Shown: positions 26,224 to 35,786 of the stretch, piece by piece | Layout of the letters: the number at the start of each line of letters is the position of its first letter | How positions within the stretch are numbered: position 1 is the first letter of the stretch | Assembly (NCBI GenBank): GCA_015490005.1 | Contig: WFYS01000121.1 | Location: 1-56,246, forward strand | Direction of reading: 5' to 3' | Length of the DNA: 56,246 nt | From: Desulfurellaceae bacterium | GTDB lineage: Bacteria > Campylobacterota_A > Desulfurellia > Desulfurellales > Hippeaceae | Made by a program: the position numbers and the translations under genes | Notes under the pieces: generated by a model | The model's input: only the letters and a program-made list of their open reading frames with translations | The model's database searches: none | Told to the model about the DNA's origin: nothing

Positions 26224-28656
26224 ATGAAAGATTTATTTGCAGATTCAAATGTAATACCTATTGATATAAAAGACACGATGCAACAATCCTACCTTGATTA
26301 CTCAATGAGTGTTATTGTTGGTAGGGCTATTCCCGATGCAAGGGATGGGTTAAAACCTGTACATCGTAGAATTCTCTATGCGATGAAGGAATTAAATTTA
26401 GAACATAACAAACCTTATAAAAAGAGTGCTCGTGTTGTTGGTGACGTTATAGGTAAATACCACCCACACGGTGATATGGCAGTTTATGATGCTTTGGTTA
26501 GAATGAGTCAAGATTTCTCTATGCGCTACCCGTTAATCGATGGCCAGGGTAACTTTGGCTCTATTGACGGAGATAGCCCAGCAGCAATGAGGTATACAGA
26601 GGTTCGACTAACAAAGTTATCCGAGGAGATGCTTAAGGATTTAGATAAAAATAGTATAGATTTTACTCCTAATTACGATGATTCACTCCAAGAACCTTCT
26701 GTTTTGCCCACATTTATACCAAATCTTTTAATGAATGGTTCAGATGGAATAGCTGTAGGTTTTGCAACAAAAATACCGCCTCACAATTTAGCGGAAGTAA
26801 TAGATGCGTGTTTGGTTTTTCTTAATAGGGAAGGGGATGTATCTACTGATGAAATTTTGAATTATATTAAAGGTCCAGATTTTCCTACGGGTGGCATCTG
26901 TTATGATATTAACTCTATAAAGGATGCTTATAAAAAAGGTATTGGTAAAGTTCGAGTAAGGGCACGCGTAAAAGAAGAAAAAATTAAAAACAGAAATGCT
27001 TTAATAGTTTACGAGTTACCATATCAAGTTAATAAAGCGTTGCTTTTACAGAGTATTGCACAGCTTGTTAAGGATAAAAAGATTGACGGAATATCTGATT
27101 TAAGAGATGAATCCAATAAAGAGGGTATTAGAATAGTAATAGAGCTAAAAAAGGATGAGCAGCCAGAGGTTGTTTTAAATAAACTGTTTAAATACACCAA
27201 TCTCCAAACGACATTTGGTATAAATATGATGGCTTTGGTTGATAATACGCCAAAACTTTTGAATATAAAAGACGCGATAGAGGTATTTATAAAACATAGA
27301 ATAGATGTGGTAAAGCGTAAAACATCTTATCTTTTAACTAAAGCTAAAGATAGGGCACATATACTGGAGGGTTTATTAATTACACTTGATAATATAGATG
27401 AGGTTGTGGCTATAATAAAGTCGTCTCAATCTACAAAAGAAGCTAGAAATAAACTAAAGATTAGGTTTAAGCTCTCTGATAAACAAACACAAGCCATACT
27501 TGATATGAAGCTTGCACGTCTTGTTGCTTTAGAGAAGCAGAAAATTATAGATGAACATAAGCATGTTTTGGAAGATATATCGTATTATGAAAGTATCTTG
27601 AGAGATAAAGGTGTACTTAAGAAAGTTATAAGGGAAGAATTATTGTATGTTAAACAGACTTATGCTGATGAGAGAAGAACCCAGATTTTGGATAAGGTTG
27701 AGGACATTACGGTTGAGGATATTATAAAAGATGAGCAGCTTATAGTAACGTTTTCTAAAAAAGGTTATATAAAATCTGTGCCTTTGGATACTTATTCTAC
27801 ACAAAACAGAGGTGGGAAGGGTAGAATTGCAGCTACATTTTCAGATAATGACTATGTAACTGATATCTTTTTAACAAATAGCTTAAATACTCTGTTGTGT
27901 TTTACAAATTTAGGTAGAGTCTATGCAATTAAGGCTTACAATATACCAAAACAGTCCCCGTCTTCTAAGGGTAGGCCTATTGTTAATTTTGTTAAATTGC
28001 AGCCACAAGAGACAATAAAGACAATTGTTCCGGTTAACGAAACCAACAGCTTATTTTTTGTTACAAAATCTGGAACTGTTAAGCGTTCATCATTTAAACA
28101 TTTCGAGAAAATACTATCAAATGGCAAGCTTGCTATTAAATTAGATGATCAGGATTCTCTTGTAAGTGTGTTTGATGTTAAGAGTGATGACGAGATTGTT
28201 ATTGTTACAGAGAGTGGAATGTGTGTGAAATTTAATGCAGATGAAATAAGAGATATGGGACGCACGGCTTCTGGTGTTAGAGGTATTAGGCTTTCAAGTG
28301 ATGATAGTGTTGTAAGTGCTGATAAGTTTAGAAAAGATGAACATACAAAGGTTATAGTTGTTACAAAGGATGGAATTGGGAAACTTTTAAGAATAGGAGA
28401 TATAAGAAAAATTAAACGTGGCGGTAAGGGTGTTAAATGTATAAAACTTAAAGATGGAGATGGGGTTGTTGAAAGCCTATCTTTGAATGACTTAGACGAC
28501 GTTATAGTAATTACTAAAAATGGTAAAATGATAAAGATGGACGCTGAGAATATAAGTGTTTTAAGTAGGTATGCACGGGGAGTTAAATTGATTAATTTGG
28601 ATAGCGGCGATGAAGTTGTGAGTATCTCAATAGTAAAGGAACACAATGGATATTAA
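26224..28656 (+). CDS. gyrA: DNA gyrase subunit A
   Basis: An 810-residue gyrase cleavage subunit. The N-terminal [20 protein letters not shown], the quinolone-pocket [15 protein letters not shown] (about 80-94) and the catalytic tyrosine in [10 protein letters not shown] (about residue 122) are present. The C-terminal DNA-wrapping beta-pinwheel follows, with the GyrA box written as QNRGGKG (consensus QRRGGKG), which marks a gyrase rather than topoisomerase IV. It overlaps the polyprenyl synthase gene by 11 bases. Confidence 0.98.
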   Translation: MKDLFADSNVIPIDIKDTMQQSYLDYSMSVIVGRAIPDARDGLKPVHRRILYAMKELNLEHNKPYKKSARVVGDVIGKYHPHGDMAVYDALVRMSQDFSMRYPLIDGQGNFGSIDGDSPAAMRYTEVRLTKLSEEMLKDLDKNSIDFTPNYDDSLQEPSVLPTFIPNLLMNGSDGIAVGFATKIPPHNLAEVIDACLVFLNREGDVSTDEILNYIKGPDFPTGGICYDINSIKDAYKKGIGKVRVRARVKEEKIKNRNALIVYELPYQVNKALLLQSIAQLVKDKKIDGISDLRDESNKEGIRIVIELKKDEQPEVVLNKLFKYTNLQTTFGINMMALVDNTPKLLNIKDAIEVFIKHRIDVVKRKTSYLLTKAKDRAHILEGLLITLDNIDEVVAIIKSSQSTKEARNKLKIRFKLSDKQTQAILDMKLARLVALEKQKIIDEHKHVLEDISYYESILRDKGVLKKVIREELLYVKQTYADERRTQILDKVEDITVEDIIKDEQLIVTFSKKGYIKSVPLDTYSTQNRGGKGRIAATFSDNDYVTDIFLTNSLNTLLCFTNLGRVYAIKAYNIPKQSPSSKGRPIVNFVKLQPQETIKTIVPVNETNSLFFVTKSGTVKRSSFKHFEKILSNGKLAIKLDDQDSLVSVFDVKSDDEIVIVTESGMCVKFNADEIRDMGRTASGVRGIRLSSDDSVVSADKFRKDEHTKVIVVTKDGIGKLLRIGDIRKIKRGGKGVKCIKLKDGDGVVESLSLNDLDDVIVITKNGKMIKMDAENISVLSRYARGVKLINLDSGDEVVSISIVKEHNGY

Positions 28657-29596
28657 ACTTAAAACAGCCATAAAGTCTGATATAGATAAAGTTGATGAGA
28701 AATTGAAAGAGATAGTAAAGCCTAAAAGTGGATTGTTGTTTGATGTTTATAAACAGGTAATTGATAGTGGGAAAAGATTGAGACCACTCCTTGTATTTTA
28801 TGTGTCAAAAGCTTTGGGGCTTGATAAGGATGATGATGCTTTGGTTGTTGGTAGTGTTATTGAACTTGTGCATACGGCAAGCCTATTACATGACGATATA
28901 ATTGATGAGGCTTTGTTTAGGAGAGGTAGACCATCTGCTAACTCTGTCTTCGGTATTAAGCCTGCCGTTTTGGGTGGGGATTATCTGTTTTCATTGGCTT
29001 ATAATATTGTTTTAAAGTACAACAAGGAGATAGCAAGGCGGATTTCTGAAGCTGCATACACGCTAACTGAGGGCGAGGTTTTGGAGATAGAAAGGGCATT
29101 TAATGTTAATGTTTCGATAGATGATTACCTTGAAGTCATATATAAAAAAACGGCCGTTTTAATAGAAGTAAGTTGTGTCTGTGGCGGCCTGCTTGTAGAA
29201 AGTGATTATATTGATGTTTTATCCGATTATGGTAAGAATCTTGGTTTGGCTTTTCAAATAAAGGATGATTGTCTTGATTATATGGGTGATGCAAAAGAGG
29301 TGGGAAAAGACTTAGGTGTAGATTTAAGGGAAGGTAAAATTACACTGCCTGTTTTGGTTGCAATGGATAGAAATAAAGATTTAAAAGGTAAGATTGAGGA
29401 GTTTTTTGACTCTAAAAACACTCGGGTATTAAACGAGATTGTTTTTAATGTGAAGAAATGTGGGTTAGATGGTGCTTTAAAAGAGGCAAAAAAGTATGCA
29501 GATTTGGCTAAAAAGGCTGTAAATGAATTACCAGTTTCTAAATATAAGAATTACCTTCTGGCAATAGCTGATTACTCTATTGAAAGGACGAAATGA
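28646..29596 (+). CDS. ispB: Polyprenyl diphosphate synthase (octaprenyl/heptaprenyl type)
   Basis: A 316-residue trans-isoprenyl diphosphate synthase with both aspartate-rich motifs, [15 protein letters not shown] (FARM, about 80-94) and [13 protein letters not shown] (SARM, about 206-218), plus GKRLRPLLV. No bulky residues sit just before the first motif, agreeing with a long-chain product, probably the quinone side chain; exact chain length cannot be read from sequence. It is placed between gyrA and the haem genes, translationally coupled to both (4-base overlap with hemA). Confidence 0.88.
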   Translation: MDIKLKTAIKSDIDKVDEKLKEIVKPKSGLLFDVYKQVIDSGKRLRPLLVFYVSKALGLDKDDDALVVGSVIELVHTASLLHDDIIDEALFRRGRPSANSVFGIKPAVLGGDYLFSLAYNIVLKYNKEIARRISEAAYTLTEGEVLEIERAFNVNVSIDDYLEVIYKKTAVLIEVSCVCGGLLVESDYIDVLSDYGKNLGLAFQIKDDCLDYMGDAKEVGKDLGVDLREGKITLPVLVAMDRNKDLKGKIEEFFDSKNTRVLNEIVFNVKKCGLDGALKEAKKYADLAKKAVNELPVSKYKNYLLAIADYSIERTK

Positions 29597-30876
29597 GCGA
29601 AATTGTTGTTGTAGGCGCGAACCACAGCACTTCTCCCCTTGAAATTAGAGAAAAGCTCGCATTTGATAACGCTAAATTGGATAGATACCTGCTTGAATTA
29701 AAATCTTTGGATGGTTTGGATGAGGTAATGATACTTTCTACTTGTAATAGGGTTGAAATTCTTTATGTTTCAAAGTTTGATATTGTTGATAAGATAATTA
29801 GGTATATGAGCAGTCATTCTGGTATAGAATTTGAGAAGATAAAGGGGTATTTGTATATAAAAAAAGGTATTGATGCAGTTAAACATGTGTTCAGGGTTGC
29901 ATCATCCTTGGATTCTATGATTATAGGTGAACCTCAGATATTAGGGCAGATAAAAGAAGCGTACAAATGGTCTGTTGAGTTTTATACAAGTGGAGCGACT
30001 ATTAATAGGATTATGAGGCGTGCATTCCGTGCAGCGAAAGTGGTAAAAACTAAAACAGATATTTCAAAAGGTGCAATTAGCATTGCCTATGCTGGATTTT
30101 TGAAAGTGAGAGAGTTGATAGATGTAAAAGGAAAAAGTGTGTTGAGTATAGGAAATTCAGAGATGAATAGGTTATCTTGTGAGCACTTCTCGGAACATGG
30201 GGCTGTTATTAAAGCTGTTGCAAATAGGACTGTTGAGAATGTTAAGGACTTAGCAAATAAGTATAGCGCTTCTGTTTTTGGTCTTGACAGTTTAAAAGAC
30301 GCTTTTGAAGCTATAGATATAGTTGTTACATCTACAGCATCAAAAAAGCCTATAATAAAGCCTGAGTTTATACCTCTTGATAGAAAAATCGTTATTGTTG
30401 ATTTGTCTGTCCCTCAAGATACAGAACGCAGTGTTGAGGAATTAGATAATGTTAAGGTTGTACGGATTGATGATTTGAAGAATATAGTTAACCAATCGTT
30501 GGAATATAGAAAGAAGCAGACTGAACTTGCTGAAAGAATCATAGAGGAAGAGATTGAGTCCTACAAAGAGTACGTGCAATCTTTGGATTATGATGATGTG
30601 ATTAGAGAGATAAGGCTGAGGGCTGAGAGAATTAGAAAATTGGAGATTTATAAATTTGAGAAAATAAATAAAAATAAGATAAGCAAAGAAATGCTAGAAT
30701 CTATTGATAAGCTAACTAAATCTTTGCTGTCAAAAATACTCCATGAGCCCACAATGAATATTAAAAGTTTTTTAAATAACCCAGAAGGAGATCTTTATAT
30801 TGAACTGTTGAGGAGGTTGTTTGATATAAGTAAATCCAAAAAGGATGTGAGATGCTTTTTCTCGGAAAACAATTGA
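29593..30876 (+). CDS. hemA: Glutamyl-tRNA reductase
   Basis: A 427-residue enzyme that makes glutamate-1-semialdehyde from Glu-tRNA, the first step of C5 tetrapyrrole synthesis. The N-terminal ANHSTSPLEIREKLAF, the catalytic cysteine in ILSTCNRVEI (about residue 50), and SSLDSMIIGEPQILGQIKEA are diagnostic; a Rossmann NADPH domain follows and a C-terminal dimerisation helix ends the protein. It begins the hemA-hemC-hemD run. It overlaps hemC by 25 bases. Confidence 0.97.
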   Translation: MSEIVVVGANHSTSPLEIREKLAFDNAKLDRYLLELKSLDGLDEVMILSTCNRVEILYVSKFDIVDKIIRYMSSHSGIEFEKIKGYLYIKKGIDAVKHVFRVASSLDSMIIGEPQILGQIKEAYKWSVEFYTSGATINRIMRRAFRAAKVVKTKTDISKGAISIAYAGFLKVRELIDVKGKSVLSIGNSEMNRLSCEHFSEHGAVIKAVANRTVENVKDLANKYSASVFGLDSLKDAFEAIDIVVTSTASKKPIIKPEFIPLDRKIVIVDLSVPQDTERSVEELDNVKVVRIDDLKNIVNQSLEYRKKQTELAERIIEEEIESYKEYVQSLDYDDVIREIRLRAERIRKLEIYKFEKINKNKISKEMLESIDKLTKSLLSKILHEPTMNIKSFLNNPEGDLYIELLRRLFDISKSKKDVRCFFSENN

Positions 30877-31751
30877 GAATAGGCACAAGAGCATCAAAGC
30901 TTGCTTTGTGGCAAGCGGGTTTTGTAAAAGAGAAGCTTGAGCAGTTGGGTTTTGAGTGTGAAATTATCCCTATAAAGACAGAAGGCGATAAAACAAAGAA
31001 ACCCCTTTATGATTTAGGTGGTAAGGGACTGTTTGTTAAAGAGATAGAAAAGGCTCTGATTGATAAAGAAATTGATGTTGCTATTCACTCTTTGAAAGAT
31101 ATGAGTGTTTATGGTAGTGATGAATTTGAATTTGTAGTTTTTGAAAGGGATTTTTATCAAGATACGTTTGTGTCTTTTAAGGGTAATCTCCTTGAACTTA
31201 GAAGTGGTGCAAATATTGGTACAACATCGTTGAGAAGAAGGGCAGAGATCTTACGCGTTAAGAGGAGTATTGAGTTTGTTGACCTACGTGGCAATCTGGA
31301 TACGAGATTAAAGAAACTAATAGAAGGTGCTATTGATGGTATTGTAGTTTCTAAAAGCGGCCTTGTGAGATTGGGTTTGTATGATGAGAGCTATATGTAC
31401 GACCTTGAATTCATGATTCCATCTGCTGGACAAGGTGTTGTGGCTATTGAGTTTTTGAAAGATTTTGGGTTTAAAGAAGAGATTAAGAAGCTCGAAGATG
31501 AACAAACAAGGGTGTGTATTGATGCAGAGCGGGCGTTTGTAAGGCAGCTAAACGCATCTTGCAACTATCCAATAGGAGCACATGCTTACTTTGATGGCAA
31601 TGAGTTCTGTATGAGCGTTATGTATGGTTGCCCTAAGGATTTGACCAAAACAATAAGATATACAAGTTGTGATAATAGTGTGATGTTTGTAATTACAGAT
31701 GTCATAGATTACGTTGATAGGGTAAGGAATGAAACAAGTTTCTGTCAGTAG
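30852..31751 (+). CDS. hemC: Porphobilinogen deaminase (hydroxymethylbilane synthase)
   Basis: A 299-residue enzyme that condenses four porphobilinogens. LRIGTRASKLALWQAGFV, the substrate-site VAIHSLKDM, GTTSLRRRAEILR and the dipyrromethane-cofactor cysteine in NASCNYPIGAHA (about residue 237) are all present. The ATG at 30852 has AAGGA upstream; an in-frame TTG at 30873 would give the more usual short N-terminus. It overlaps both neighbours. Confidence 0.96.
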   Translation: MLFLGKQLRIGTRASKLALWQAGFVKEKLEQLGFECEIIPIKTEGDKTKKPLYDLGGKGLFVKEIEKALIDKEIDVAIHSLKDMSVYGSDEFEFVVFERDFYQDTFVSFKGNLLELRSGANIGTTSLRRRAEILRVKRSIEFVDLRGNLDTRLKKLIEGAIDGIVVSKSGLVRLGLYDESYMYDLEFMIPSAGQGVVAIEFLKDFGFKEEIKKLEDEQTRVCIDAERAFVRQLNASCNYPIGAHAYFDGNEFCMSVMYGCPKDLTKTIRYTSCDNSVMFVITDVIDYVDRVRNETSFCQ

Positions 31752-32592
31752 TCTGCTCCCATTAAAACTTTTTCCCAATATAGAAGATAAAGTTTGGTTT
31801 GAAAACAATTTTAGGCGCAAATTCCTACTTAAATGTAATAATATAGATAAAAACAATTATGATTTTTTTCTTACGCACTCATTAGGAGGCGATATAGAGT
31901 TTTTAAAAAGAGGTAATAAATCAAAAAAACCACATGTACTTTTTAGTGCGAATAAGAGGGATTTAATAAGATATACAGAGATTTACGATGATTTTTTAGA
32001 TATATTTCCTATTGAATCAATGGAGTTTAGGGCTGTTGACTTTATCATAGATAGCAGGGCTGATTGGGTGGTTTTTACGAGTAAAAGGGCTGTTGAATTT
32101 TTCTTTAAAAAGATTTCAGTTAGATTTTTATGTGACAAAAAGGTTGCAGCCATAGGTGATAAAACGGCGTATGCGTTAATGGAGAGGGGTTTTAGATTGG
32201 ACTATGTGCCTGAAGAATTTTATGGTTCTTCTCTTGTTGAGTTTTTAAAAGATAAAGGTAAACTGCTTGTTATATCGGCAGCAAAGTATAATAAAGTCTA
32301 CGATGAATTGGATAATGTGATTGTTGTGCCTGTTTATGAAAATGTAGTACCTGAAAGAATCAAGTATTTTGAGCCAAAAGGTCAATTCGAATTCGGCTTA
32401 TTTTCAAGTCCATCGGCGTTTTGGCATATAAAAGAGGCTTTTGGAAGTTATCAATTTGTAGAAAATATTAAGAATATAGTCGCTATAGGTCGAACAACAA
32501 AGTCTTATATTGAATCGTGTGGTTTTGAAGCTGTTATGCCAAATAGAGCAACAATTGATGACATGTTTAAGTACGTGTTGGATTTGATTTAA
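31729..32592 (+). CDS. hemD: Uroporphyrinogen-III synthase with an unusual N-terminal extension
   Basis: A 287-residue protein. From about residue 67 it follows the HemD fold: HVLFSANKRD, the ADWVVFTSKRAVEFFF motif (about 112-127), KVAAIGDKTAYALMERGF and the late VAIGRTTKSYIESCGF. HemD cyclises hydroxymethylbilane to uroporphyrinogen III. The first 66 residues, rich in Leu, Phe and Asn, are not part of the standard enzyme, and no good alternative start lies close to the core. Placement right after hemC supports the identity. It is poorly conserved even within HemD, hence moderate confidence. Confidence 0.82.
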   Translation: MKQVSVSSLLPLKLFPNIEDKVWFENNFRRKFLLKCNNIDKNNYDFFLTHSLGGDIEFLKRGNKSKKPHVLFSANKRDLIRYTEIYDDFLDIFPIESMEFRAVDFIIDSRADWVVFTSKRAVEFFFKKISVRFLCDKKVAAIGDKTAYALMERGFRLDYVPEEFYGSSLVEFLKDKGKLLVISAAKYNKVYDELDNVIVVPVYENVVPERIKYFEPKGQFEFGLFSSPSAFWHIKEAFGSYQFVENIKNIVAIGRTTKSYIESCGFEAVMPNRATIDDMFKYVLDLI

Positions 32593-32606
32593 AAAAGGGG
32601 GAGTGT

Positions 32607-33431
32607 ATGGAGGACTTTGGGGAGCTTGAACGTATAGCAAGAGAACTCAGAAAAGATGTGCTTGTTATGTTAAATAAGGCTAAAAGTGGCCACTCTGGCG
32701 GGTCGTTGAGCGTTGTTGATATACTTGTAGCGTTGTACTTTGGTGGTATAATGAATTATGACCCAAAAAATCCCTCATGGGAAGATAGGGATAGGTTGGT
32801 TTTGTCAAAAGGTCATGCTTGCCCCGCACTGTATGCTACTCTAGCAAAGGCTGGTTTTTTTGAAAGAGAGCTTTTGTGGACGTTGAGAAGGTTGGGCTCT
32901 CCTCTTCAGGGGCATCCAGATTCAAAGAAGCTACCAGGCATTGATGCATCCACTGGGTCTTTGGGTAACGGTATAACACAAGCTGTAGGAATTGCACTTG
33001 CAGCAAGGGTTTTACATAAGAGATATAAGGTTTTCTGTATAATGGGCGATGGTGAGCTTCAAGAAGGTATAACCTGGGAAGCATTCATGGCAGCATCGCA
33101 CTATAAACTGTCCAATTTGATTGTTATTGTGGATTTTAATGGCCTACAAATAGACGGAAGGGTGATGGATATAATGAATATATCTCCTTTAAAGGAAAAG
33201 TTTGAAGCGTTTGGTTTTAGGACGTATGAAATTGGTGGCCATGTGTATAAAAATTTGATTGACACGTTAACTACAGCAAAGCGCAATGTAATTAGCCCGA
33301 CAGCGATTATTGCAAGGACGGTTAAGGGGTATGGCGTTTCATTTATGGCAAACAAAGTTGAATATCATGGTGTTCCGCCTTCAAATCAAGAGTTAGAAAG
33401 AGCGCTAAAGGAGTTGGACAATGGAATTTAA
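32607..33431 (+). CDS. Transketolase, N-terminal (TPP-binding) subunit
   Basis: A 274-residue half-transketolase. SGHSGGSLSVVDILVALYFG, LSKGHACPALYATLA, DASTGSLGNGITQAVGIALA and the TPP metal motif CIMGDGELQEGITWEA through VDFNGLQIDG are intact. GGGGGAG precedes the ATG. The C-terminal half is encoded by the next gene, overlapping by 11 bases; split transketolases occur in archaea and several anaerobic bacteria. Substrates are presumed pentose-phosphate-pathway sugars; a related two-carbon ketol transfer cannot be excluded. Confidence 0.93.
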   Translation: MEDFGELERIARELRKDVLVMLNKAKSGHSGGSLSVVDILVALYFGGIMNYDPKNPSWEDRDRLVLSKGHACPALYATLAKAGFFERELLWTLRRLGSPLQGHPDSKKLPGIDASTGSLGNGITQAVGIALAARVLHKRYKVFCIMGDGELQEGITWEAFMAASHYKLSNLIVIVDFNGLQIDGRVMDIMNISPLKEKFEAFGFRTYEIGGHVYKNLIDTLTTAKRNVISPTAIIARTVKGYGVSFMANKVEYHGVPPSNQELERALKELDNGI

Positions 33432-34350
33432 GGCAACGAGAGAGGCATACGGTAAGGCTTTGGTTGAGTTGGGTAAAAAAGATGACAGGGTTGTTGTATT
33501 GGATGCAGATTTGAGCGGTTCTACAAAATCTAAGGAATTCCAAAAGCAATTTTCTAATAGATTCTTTAATATGGGTATAGCAGAAGCCAACATGGTGGGA
33601 GTCGCTGCTGGCATGGCTTTAAATGGCTTAAAACCCTATGTATCATCGTTTGCTGTATTCATCACGGGAAGGGCCTTTGAAATCGTAAGGCAATCAATTT
33701 GCTATCAGAATTTGCATGTTGTCCTTTGTGGTTCACACTCTGGCATTAGTGTTGGTGAGGATGGTGGTTCTCATCAATCTATAGCGGATATTGCCCTAAT
33801 GAGGTCTTTGCCTAATATGAAGGTTATTGTTCCTGCAGATTACAACGAAGCCTACCTTGCTGTTTTGGAATCTGTAAATATAGAGTCTCCTGTATATATA
33901 AGGACATCGAGGGCAAAATCGCCCATTATTATTAAAAAAGATAAGTTTGCATTGGGTAGAGCAGATGTTTTAAGGGAAGGCAAGAGTGTTACGGTTGTTG
34001 CCTGCGGAATGATGGTTAGTCTTGCTCTGGATACTGCAGAACTTTTGGAAAAAGAGGGTATAGATTCTGAAGTTATAAATGTATCATCCATCAAACCCAT
34101 AGATAGGGACACAATTATTAAATCAGCTAAAAAAACCAGTAGAGTGGTTACGATTGAAGAACATACAGTTATTGGTGGATTAGGAAGTGCCGTCAGTGAG
34201 GTTTTGACAGAAGAGTATCCAGTTAAAGTTTTAAAAATAGGAATAGAAGATGTGTTTGGCGAATCCGGAACTAAAGATGATCTGTTCTGTAAATTTGGTT
34301 TTACAAAAGATGCTTTAGCTGAAAGGATAAAAGAATTCTTGAATGGTTGA
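33421..34350 (+). CDS. Transketolase, C-terminal (pyrimidine-binding) subunit
   Basis: A 309-residue second half: FKATREAYGKALVELGKKDD, VVVLDADLSGSTKSKEF, the catalytic glutamate in RFFNMGIAEANMVGVAAGMA (about residue 56), FAVFITGRAFEIVRQSI for the aminopyrimidine ring, and the C-terminal TIEEHTVIGGLGSAVSEVL. Works with the preceding N-terminal subunit as a heterotetramer. It overlaps ftsE by 8 bases. Confidence 0.93.
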   Translation: MEFKATREAYGKALVELGKKDDRVVVLDADLSGSTKSKEFQKQFSNRFFNMGIAEANMVGVAAGMALNGLKPYVSSFAVFITGRAFEIVRQSICYQNLHVVLCGSHSGISVGEDGGSHQSIADIALMRSLPNMKVIVPADYNEAYLAVLESVNIESPVYIRTSRAKSPIIIKKDKFALGRADVLREGKSVTVVACGMMVSLALDTAELLEKEGIDSEVINVSSIKPIDRDTIIKSAKKTSRVVTIEEHTVIGGLGSAVSEVLTEEYPVKVLKIGIEDVFGESGTKDDLFCKFGFTKDALAERIKEFLNG

Positions 34351-34969
34351 GTTTATAGAGGTAACAAAGAGTTATAAAAAAAAGCCCATATTTGTGAACT
34401 TGAGTTTTCGTATAGTTCCAAATAGAATAAATCAGATTGTTCTACCTCAATCGGCGGGTAAGAGCACTATTTTAAAGATGATTTATGGCGCTGAAAAACC
34501 TGATAGTGGCTTTGTTAGGGTGTTTGACTTTAATGTTACAGATTTAAATTATTCTGGTATCTTGCTTTTGAGACGCTATTTAGGCATCATTTTTGAAGAT
34601 ATAAGACTTATCTCTAATATGACAGTAAAGGACAATCTAAAAGCCATAACAAAGCTTACGAAGAGAAATCTTTATTTGTCTGAAGAGATATTTGATATGC
34701 TCTCAATTGGTCATCTGTTGGATAAATATCCATATGAGCTTTCCATAAGTGAGCAATCTCTTGTTAATATTGCAAGAGGCGTAATTTATAATTTTCCACT
34801 GGTTTTAGCCGATGAACCTTTGAGATATCTATCATTAGATTATAAAGTTAAAGTGATTCATCTGTTTAAATATTTAAACGAGAAAAAGAGTATAACTTTT
34901 CTTATTGCTGCATTAAACCCAATAGATGAAAATTTTTATACCATAGATTTGAGATATGAAAAGGGATAA
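34343..34969 (+). CDS. ftsE: FtsE-like ABC protein with degenerate ATPase motifs
   Basis: A 208-residue protein in the FtsE position directly before ftsX. Overall alignment is FtsE-like (FIEVTKSYKKKPIF, MTVKDNL, LLDKYPYELS), but active-site motifs are eroded. The Walker A is LPQSAGKST (34-42), losing both P-loop glycines before the GKST; the Q-loop Gln is Glu85; the signature LSGGQ is LSISEQ (133-138); the D-loop is lost; and the switch His is Leu191. Only Walker B LADEP (Asp157, Glu158) is intact. FtsEX normally couples ATP hydrolysis to activation of cell-wall hydrolases at the septum. This one may bind FtsX without normal ATP cycling. Confidence 0.85.
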   Translation: MVEFIEVTKSYKKKPIFVNLSFRIVPNRINQIVLPQSAGKSTILKMIYGAEKPDSGFVRVFDFNVTDLNYSGILLLRRYLGIIFEDIRLISNMTVKDNLKAITKLTKRNLYLSEEIFDMLSIGHLLDKYPYELSISEQSLVNIARGVIYNFPLVLADEPLRYLSLDYKVKVIHLFKYLNEKKSITFLIAALNPIDENFYTIDLRYEKG

Positions 34970-35786
34970 TGTAAAAGTAGCGTTATTTTTCATATTCGTA
35001 TCTTTTGTTTTAACGATGAGCGTTATAATGGGTGTATTTTTAGCGATGAATAGCTACGTTCAGCAAAAAAAGAGCAATATTCCTCTATACGTTTTCCTAA
35101 AAACAGATACTACTCAAAATGCCGTAGAAGATTTTGTAAATACAGTTAAACAACTGAATGGTGTAAAAAGTGTTAAACTTATCAATAAAAAGAAGGCGTT
35201 AGAGCAAATGGTGAAAAAATTCCATATTGACCCCACTATTTTTGTGAATAATCCGTTTCCCGATTCTTTGGAGGTGTTTTTTTATCCAAATTACACAAAT
35301 AAGGATTACTTTAATAGATTTAGAGAGGATATAACAAGCCCCATTGTTGAAAGTGTTGCTTATCCTAAAGATGTTTTAAAGGAAATAGAATCCATTCATT
35401 CAAAGGTTATCTATTTTTCGGAGATAGTTATATTTGTGCTTTATAGTGTTGAATTTATAGTATTTTTATCTATAATGACCATATTTTATTCAAATAGGAA
35501 GTTTGATTATGATACGCTAAAGTTCTTTGGTATTAAAAGGTTTACTATTTTTAGGCTGTTTTTGAAAGAAACAATGCTCCCCTCTTTCTATGGCTTTATA
35601 TTTTCGGTTGTTTTAATTTTTGCTTTATATTTTACATATGGAAGCTATGGAGGATTACCGTTTATGAGCATTGAATTGTTTAAAAGCGTTCAAAGGGATA
35701 CGTTTGTTGTAAATATAATCGTAGGTTTTGGCTTTACGCTTCTATCTTCTATTTTGGTTTTCTTAATAAACGATGAAAAAGTTTAA
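34956..35786 (+). CDS. ftsX: Cell division protein FtsX
   Basis: A 276-residue protein with the FtsX topology: a first membrane helix (about 7-33), an extracytoplasmic domain of about 110 residues carrying the FtsX pattern (VEDFVNTVKQLNGVKSVKLI, NPFPDSLEVFF), then three helices (about 152-174, 203-227, 248-270). It transmits signals from FtsE to the EnvC-like activator, whose gene follows, overlapping by 14 bases. Its start overlaps ftsE by 14 bases. Confidence 0.93.
   Translation: MKRDNVKVALFFIFVSFVLTMSVIMGVFLAMNSYVQQKKSNIPLYVFLKTDTTQNAVEDFVNTVKQLNGVKSVKLINKKKALEQMVKKFHIDPTIFVNNPFPDSLEVFFYPNYTNKDYFNRFREDITSPIVESVAYPKDVLKEIESIHSKVIYFSEIVIFVLYSVEFIVFLSIMTIFYSNRKFDYDTLKFFGIKRFTIFRLFLKETMLPSFYGFIFSVVLIFALYFTYGSYGGLPFMSIELFKSVQRDTFVVNIIVGFGFTLLSSILVFLINDEKV

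Noticed and set aside
28149-28646. 165-codon open frame on the minus strand, Ser/Thr/Leu-rich
   Set aside because: Antisense to the gyrA pinwheel region; composition is the complement of gyrA codons and no promoter or Shine-Dalgarno is seen.
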